The notes under the pieces are model-generated. The model was not told where the DNA came from. It made no database searches and saw only the letters and a program-made list of their open reading frames with translations. Made by a program: the position numbers and the translations under genes. Of a stretch of 7,891 nucleotides of DNA, positions 6,339 to 7,891 are shown piece after piece. Numbering within the stretch: the stretch's first letter is position 1; every line of letters begins with the position of its first letter. This DNA comes from an uncultured Lachnospiraceae bacterium (GTDB lineage Bacteria; Bacillota_A; Clostridia; Lachnospirales; Lachnospiraceae): contig CAJUGZ010000206.1 in NCBI GenBank assembly GCA_910585855.1, positions 1-7,891 of the forward strand, given 5' to 3'.

Positions 6339-6366
6339 ATTATACCAAATACAATTTATTTTTCAA
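6339..6366 (-). promoter_or_regulatory. Sigma-A type promoter for the YcxB-tsaE-tsaB-rimI unit
   Basis: On the minus strand TTGAAA (6366-6361) and a perfect TATAAT (6344-6339) are 16 bases apart in an AT-rich setting. Transcription would start near 6332 and run through the leader stem and leader terminator into the YcxB-like gene. Confidence 0.65.
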
Positions 6367-6419
6367 CCAAAAATTACAAGTTTCCACTAATAGACTTTTT
6401 AGGTTTTCGCTAAAAGGAC

Positions 6420-6559
6420 GCCGAAAGCAGAAGGAAAGTCCGCTCCGAGTCCGCTCTCGCTTAGCATTTCCTCGTAGCGGACACTAGGGTGCTAAAACAC
6501 AGCACCCAAGTGCCGACGGGAAATGATGACCCTGCGCAGACCATCCTTCCACTTTCGAC
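6420..6559 (-). ncRNA. Candidate structured RNA (long rod-like hairpin) downstream of ribU
   Basis: The whole segment folds into one near-unbranched rod. The outer helix pairs 6420-6435 with 6544-6559 (16 pairs); an A/A (U-U) opposition at 6436/6543; then 6437-6443 with 6536-6542 (7 pairs); a symmetric 3x3 loop; 6447-6451 with 6528-6532 (5 pairs); a 13/2 asymmetric loop containing GCGAGAGC, a possible GNRA mini-hairpin; and a terminal hairpin 6465-6525 of 24 Watson-Crick pairs with three small bulges and loop 6494-6500. Six positions (6421, 6428, 6429, 6437, 6441, 6448) are A/C oppositions on the plus strand and all become G-U pairs on the minus strand, so the minus strand is the likely RNA. 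No separate promoter was found; it would lie in the ribU 3' untranslated region, ahead of the terminator at 6307-6334. A palindromic mobile element (MITE) is the main alternative. I do not recognise a named family. Confidence 0.6.
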
Positions 6560-6626
6560 TGTGTATTCCCACCAGAAAATAAAAATAGACCTTCCTTCCG
6601 AGTTCAGCGTCCCTCCTTGCCAAAAA

Positions 6627-7274
6627 TTAAATTCTGTTTCCCTTTAAAATTATACTGATTTTTTTATAAATCAGCAGTGTTATAAAAGATACCAAAATTC
6701 CTTTTACCAGATTAAAAGGTGCTACCGCCAATAATATAAAACTCCACAGACTATGAATTGCCGGATTTACGGCACTTCCTAATTCAATTAAAGCAGAAAT
6801 CTCCCAATGAAAAGCAGCAGCATAAGCCGGAAGCAGCACATAAGCATTGATAAAGCATCCTACCACTGTCATCAATACCGTTCCAAAAACTAAACCGACA
6901 ACTGCACCCTTTTTACTTTTTTTATAAGAGTAAACCAAAGCTGCCGGAAGAACAAACGAACATCCAATTATAAAATTAGCAAATTCCCCCACCCCTGCTG
7001 TTGTACTTCCGCTTACCAAAAGATTCAGTAAAATCTTAATTGCTTCAATCATAACTCCTGCCACTGGTCCAATAGCAAATGCCCCGATAATCACAGGAAG
7101 TTCACTAAAATCCAGTTTATAAAAACTAGGTGCAAACGGAAGCGGAAAGTCAAATAACATAAAAACAATGGCAACCGCCGATAACATAGCAACCTGTACC
7201 ATAACCTTTGTACTTTTGTAATTTACTTTTGTTTTCTCTTGCAGCACTTGTGTGTGTTCTACTGTCTGATTCAT
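6627..7274 (-). CDS. ribU: Riboflavin-specific ECF transporter S component RibU
   Basis: Membrane subunit that binds riboflavin and works with the shared ECF module (EcfA, EcfA', EcfT), which is not encoded here. The 215-residue protein has a polar N-terminus of about 22 residues, then about six membrane helices. The segment FDFPLPFAPSFYKLDFSELP (41-60) is the RibU substrate-binding signature, followed by IIGAFAIGPVAGVMIEAIKILLNLL and a GxGEFANFIIG helix typical of the family. I chose the ATG at 7274 because AAGGAG lies 9 bases upstream; a longer frame starts at a TTG (7316) inside the terminator region without a binding site. An FMN riboswitch and terminator directly upstream confirm the flavin substrate. 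Its transcript probably ends at 6307-6334, so it is a monocistronic unit. Confidence 0.94.
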   Translation of the reverse strand: MNQTVEHTQVLQEKTKVNYKSTKVMVQVAMLSAVAIVFMLFDFPLPFAPSFYKLDFSELPVIIGAFAIGPVAGVMIEAIKILLNLLVSGSTTAGVGEFANFIIGCSFVLPAALVYSYKKSKKGAVVGLVFGTVLMTVVGCFINAYVLLPAYAAAFHWEISALIELGSAVNPAIHSLWSFILLAVAPFNLVKGILVSFITLLIYKKISIILKGNRI

Positions 7275-7317
7275 CCTTATACTCTCCTTTTCTTCTGAGT
7301 CTTCTTCTAAGAGCAAT

Positions 7318-7373
7318 CAAAAATAAAAATCCCCGATAAAAAATGCCAGCAGCATCTTCTATCGGGGGATTTT
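7318..7373 (-). terminator. Riboswitch-controlled intrinsic terminator before ribU
   Basis: On the minus strand the arm at 7373-7360 pairs with 7338-7326 (13 pairs, one extra G on the plus strand within 7364-7368), with an inner ATGC/GCAT stem, followed by TTTT-A-TTTTT. It lies between the FMN aptamer and the ribU ribosome binding site. Its 5' arm can instead pair with the 5' end of the aptamer (7567-7575), so FMN binding should favour termination. Confidence 0.85.
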
Positions 7374-7419
7374 GACATTATCCAGACAGCAAGCTTTTCC
7401 TTGCTGCAAACAGATATGT

Positions 7420-7582
7420 TCTCCTCTCATCCAGACTTCAAAGACATTCATCTTATACACTGTCGGTTTTGGAATAGATAGTCTGTCAGTTCCTATCGCA
7501 CCAAATCGGCTGTTTTACTACTAAAACAGTTCACGGACTATACCGTCGGTAGGGATTCTCACCCTGCCCCGAAGAATTCTCT
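7420..7582 (-). promoter_or_regulatory. FMN riboswitch (RFN element)
   Basis: On the minus strand the conserved RFN opening TTCGGGGCAGGGTG begins near 7573, followed by AATCCCTACCGACGGTATAG and TCCGTGAA. The variable hairpin CTGTTTTAGTAGTAAAACAG comes next, then GATTTGGTG, a second variable arm, and the closing AGTCTGGATGAGAG near 7436-7423. All the conserved blocks of the FMN aptamer are present in order. It is placed between a consensus promoter and a terminator, as expected for an OFF switch that shuts ribU when FMN is plentiful. Confidence 0.97.
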
Positions 7583-7605
7583 TTTTCTATAATCTATTTT
7601 ATGTA

Positions 7606-7634
7606 ATTATAACAAAATTGCTATCATTTGTCAA
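7606..7634 (-). promoter_or_regulatory. Consensus sigma-A promoter of ribU
   Basis: On the minus strand a perfect TTGACA (7634-7629) and a perfect TATAAT (7611-7606) are separated by exactly 17 bases. Transcription would begin near 7599, about 20 bases before the FMN aptamer. A full-consensus promoter behind a terminating riboswitch means control is mostly at elongation. Confidence 0.88.
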
Positions 7635-7690
7635 TTCATTTTTAGAACTTCTGCAATTAGGCTTTTGTTAAAACCATATAATATTAGATT

Positions 7691-7706
7691 AATTGTATAT
7701 ACAATT
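7691..7706. promoter_or_regulatory. Perfect 16-base palindrome, possible operator
   Basis: AATTGTATATACAATT is a perfect dyad about 60 bases upstream of the ribU -35 box. Its GTATATAC centre resembles sites of GntR-type repressors, but no regulator gene is in the window and AT-rich dyads occur by chance. A second inverted repeat (7704-7710 and 7720-7726, ATTGAAG/CTTCAAT with a 9-base spacer) abuts it. Confidence 0.4.
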
Positions 7707-7792
7707 GAAGTAGAACTTGCTTCAATCGTATCTAAACTTTACTGAAAACTTATTCTGTAATAAAACATCATTTCTACCATAATCCAACCAAC

Positions 7793-7862
7793 AGCAAGAG
7801 GCGGTTTGCTCCTGTCCTTTGACTGCGACTTCGGAAAACGGTTAGAAAGTCTTGGGCTTCTG
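7793..7862 (-). repeat. Dispersed repeat core, right copy
   Basis: Read on the minus strand it carries the same ordered blocks as 168-236, including the identical 19-base block at 7821-7803. The stretch between accgttt and that block differs completely between the copies. In this copy GACTT and AAGTC flank the accgttt block and could form a short stem. On the outer side 15 bases separate it from a six-base run (T on plus, 7878-7883) and then gcatatcc, where the window ends. Confidence 0.65.
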
Positions 7863-7891
7863 TGGAAATACCTAGAATTTTTTGCATATCC

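Larger units (their letters stand above)
6175..6626. other. Intergenic region between ribU and the YcxB-like gene
   Basis: There are 452 bases without a credible gene. Going from ribU: about 65 bases without clear structure, the rod-like element (6420-6559), an AT-rich stretch, the promoter (6339-6366), the overlapping terminator (6307-6334), the leader stem and the leader terminator. The plus-strand frame 6293-6487 starts at a GTG without a binding site and runs through these structures, so it is not a gene. Confidence 0.7.
7635..7891. other. Gene-free region upstream of the ribU promoter
   Basis: No credible coding frame is seen. It holds the two adjoining dyads at 7691-7726, an AT-rich stretch without clear signals (about 7727-7792), and the right copy of the dispersed repeat to the window end. 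No terminator from an upstream neighbour was recognised. Confidence 0.6.

Noticed and set aside
6293..6487. 64-residue plus-strand frame in the ribU/ycxB gap
   Set aside because: It starts at a GTG without a ribosome binding site, runs against all neighbours and through a terminator, a promoter and the structured element; composition is not protein-like.
6420..6559. 6S RNA, RNase P RNA or SRP RNA at the structured element
   Set aside because: The rod shape recalls 6S RNA, but the central bubble has only 2 bases on one side. GGAAAGTCC and GGAAGGAAGG recall RNase P and SRP motifs, but the rest of those consensus structures is missing and the element is too short for RNase P RNA.
6627..7316. 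Longer RibU starting at TTG 7316
   Set aside because: The start lies next to the riboswitch terminator, has no binding site and adds an acidic stretch not typical of RibU; the ATG at 7274 has AAGGAG at good spacing.
1..7891. Composite transposon or small circular plasmid bounded by the end repeats
   Set aside because: The contents are chromosomal housekeeping genes with no transposase, replication or mobilisation gene, and the shared end octamer is explained by both ends lying in the same repeat.

Overview
The window looks like chromosomal DNA of an anaerobic Firmicute, most likely a Lachnospiraceae member. This rests on gene content and order, AT-rich sequence with strong AGGAGG-type ribosome binding sites, and an FMN riboswitch/RibU pair. 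All ten genes lie on the minus strand, so transcription runs from high to low coordinates. I see no phage, transposase, CRISPR or classical defence gene.

Right end (7275-7891): a dispersed repeat copy at the very end, then palindromes, a consensus promoter (7606-7634), an FMN riboswitch (7420-7582) and an intrinsic terminator (7318-7373) ahead of ribU, the riboflavin-binding subunit of an ECF transporter. This is a self-contained FMN-repressed riboflavin uptake unit.

Middle gap (6175-6626): 452 bases without a gene but full of structure. Downstream of ribU is a long rod-like fold (6420-6559). Its six A/C mismatches on the plus strand all become G-U pairs on the minus strand, so it behaves like an RNA of the minus strand. 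Then come an intrinsic terminator (6307-6334) overlapping a promoter (6339-6366), a stable leader stem (6255-6304) and a second terminator (6216-6252) just before the next gene.

Gene block (293-6174): a YcxB-like membrane protein, then tsaE, tsaB and rimI, a small CxxC/CxxC protein, an RNase Z-type metallo-hydrolase, a one-TM Lachnospiraceae-type protein, tsaD and ispD, with short gaps or 4-base overlaps. TsaB, TsaD and TsaE are the partners that put t6A on tRNAs reading ANN codons; RNase Z matures tRNA 3' ends; RimI acetylates protein N-termini; IspD makes an isoprenoid precursor. TsaC, which supplies the activated threonine, is not in the window. An internal promoter (3979-4008) probably lets the small protein and downstream genes be expressed separately from tsaEB-rimI.

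Left end (1-292): a second, inverted and longer copy of the dispersed repeat plus hairpins, downstream of ispD. The window begins with, and ends in, the same octamer at a repeat, which is what a contig broken at a dispersed repeat would look like. The most interesting unexplained signal is the minus-strand structured element at 6420-6559, followed by the terminator/promoter/leader arrangement beside it and the repeat family at both ends.
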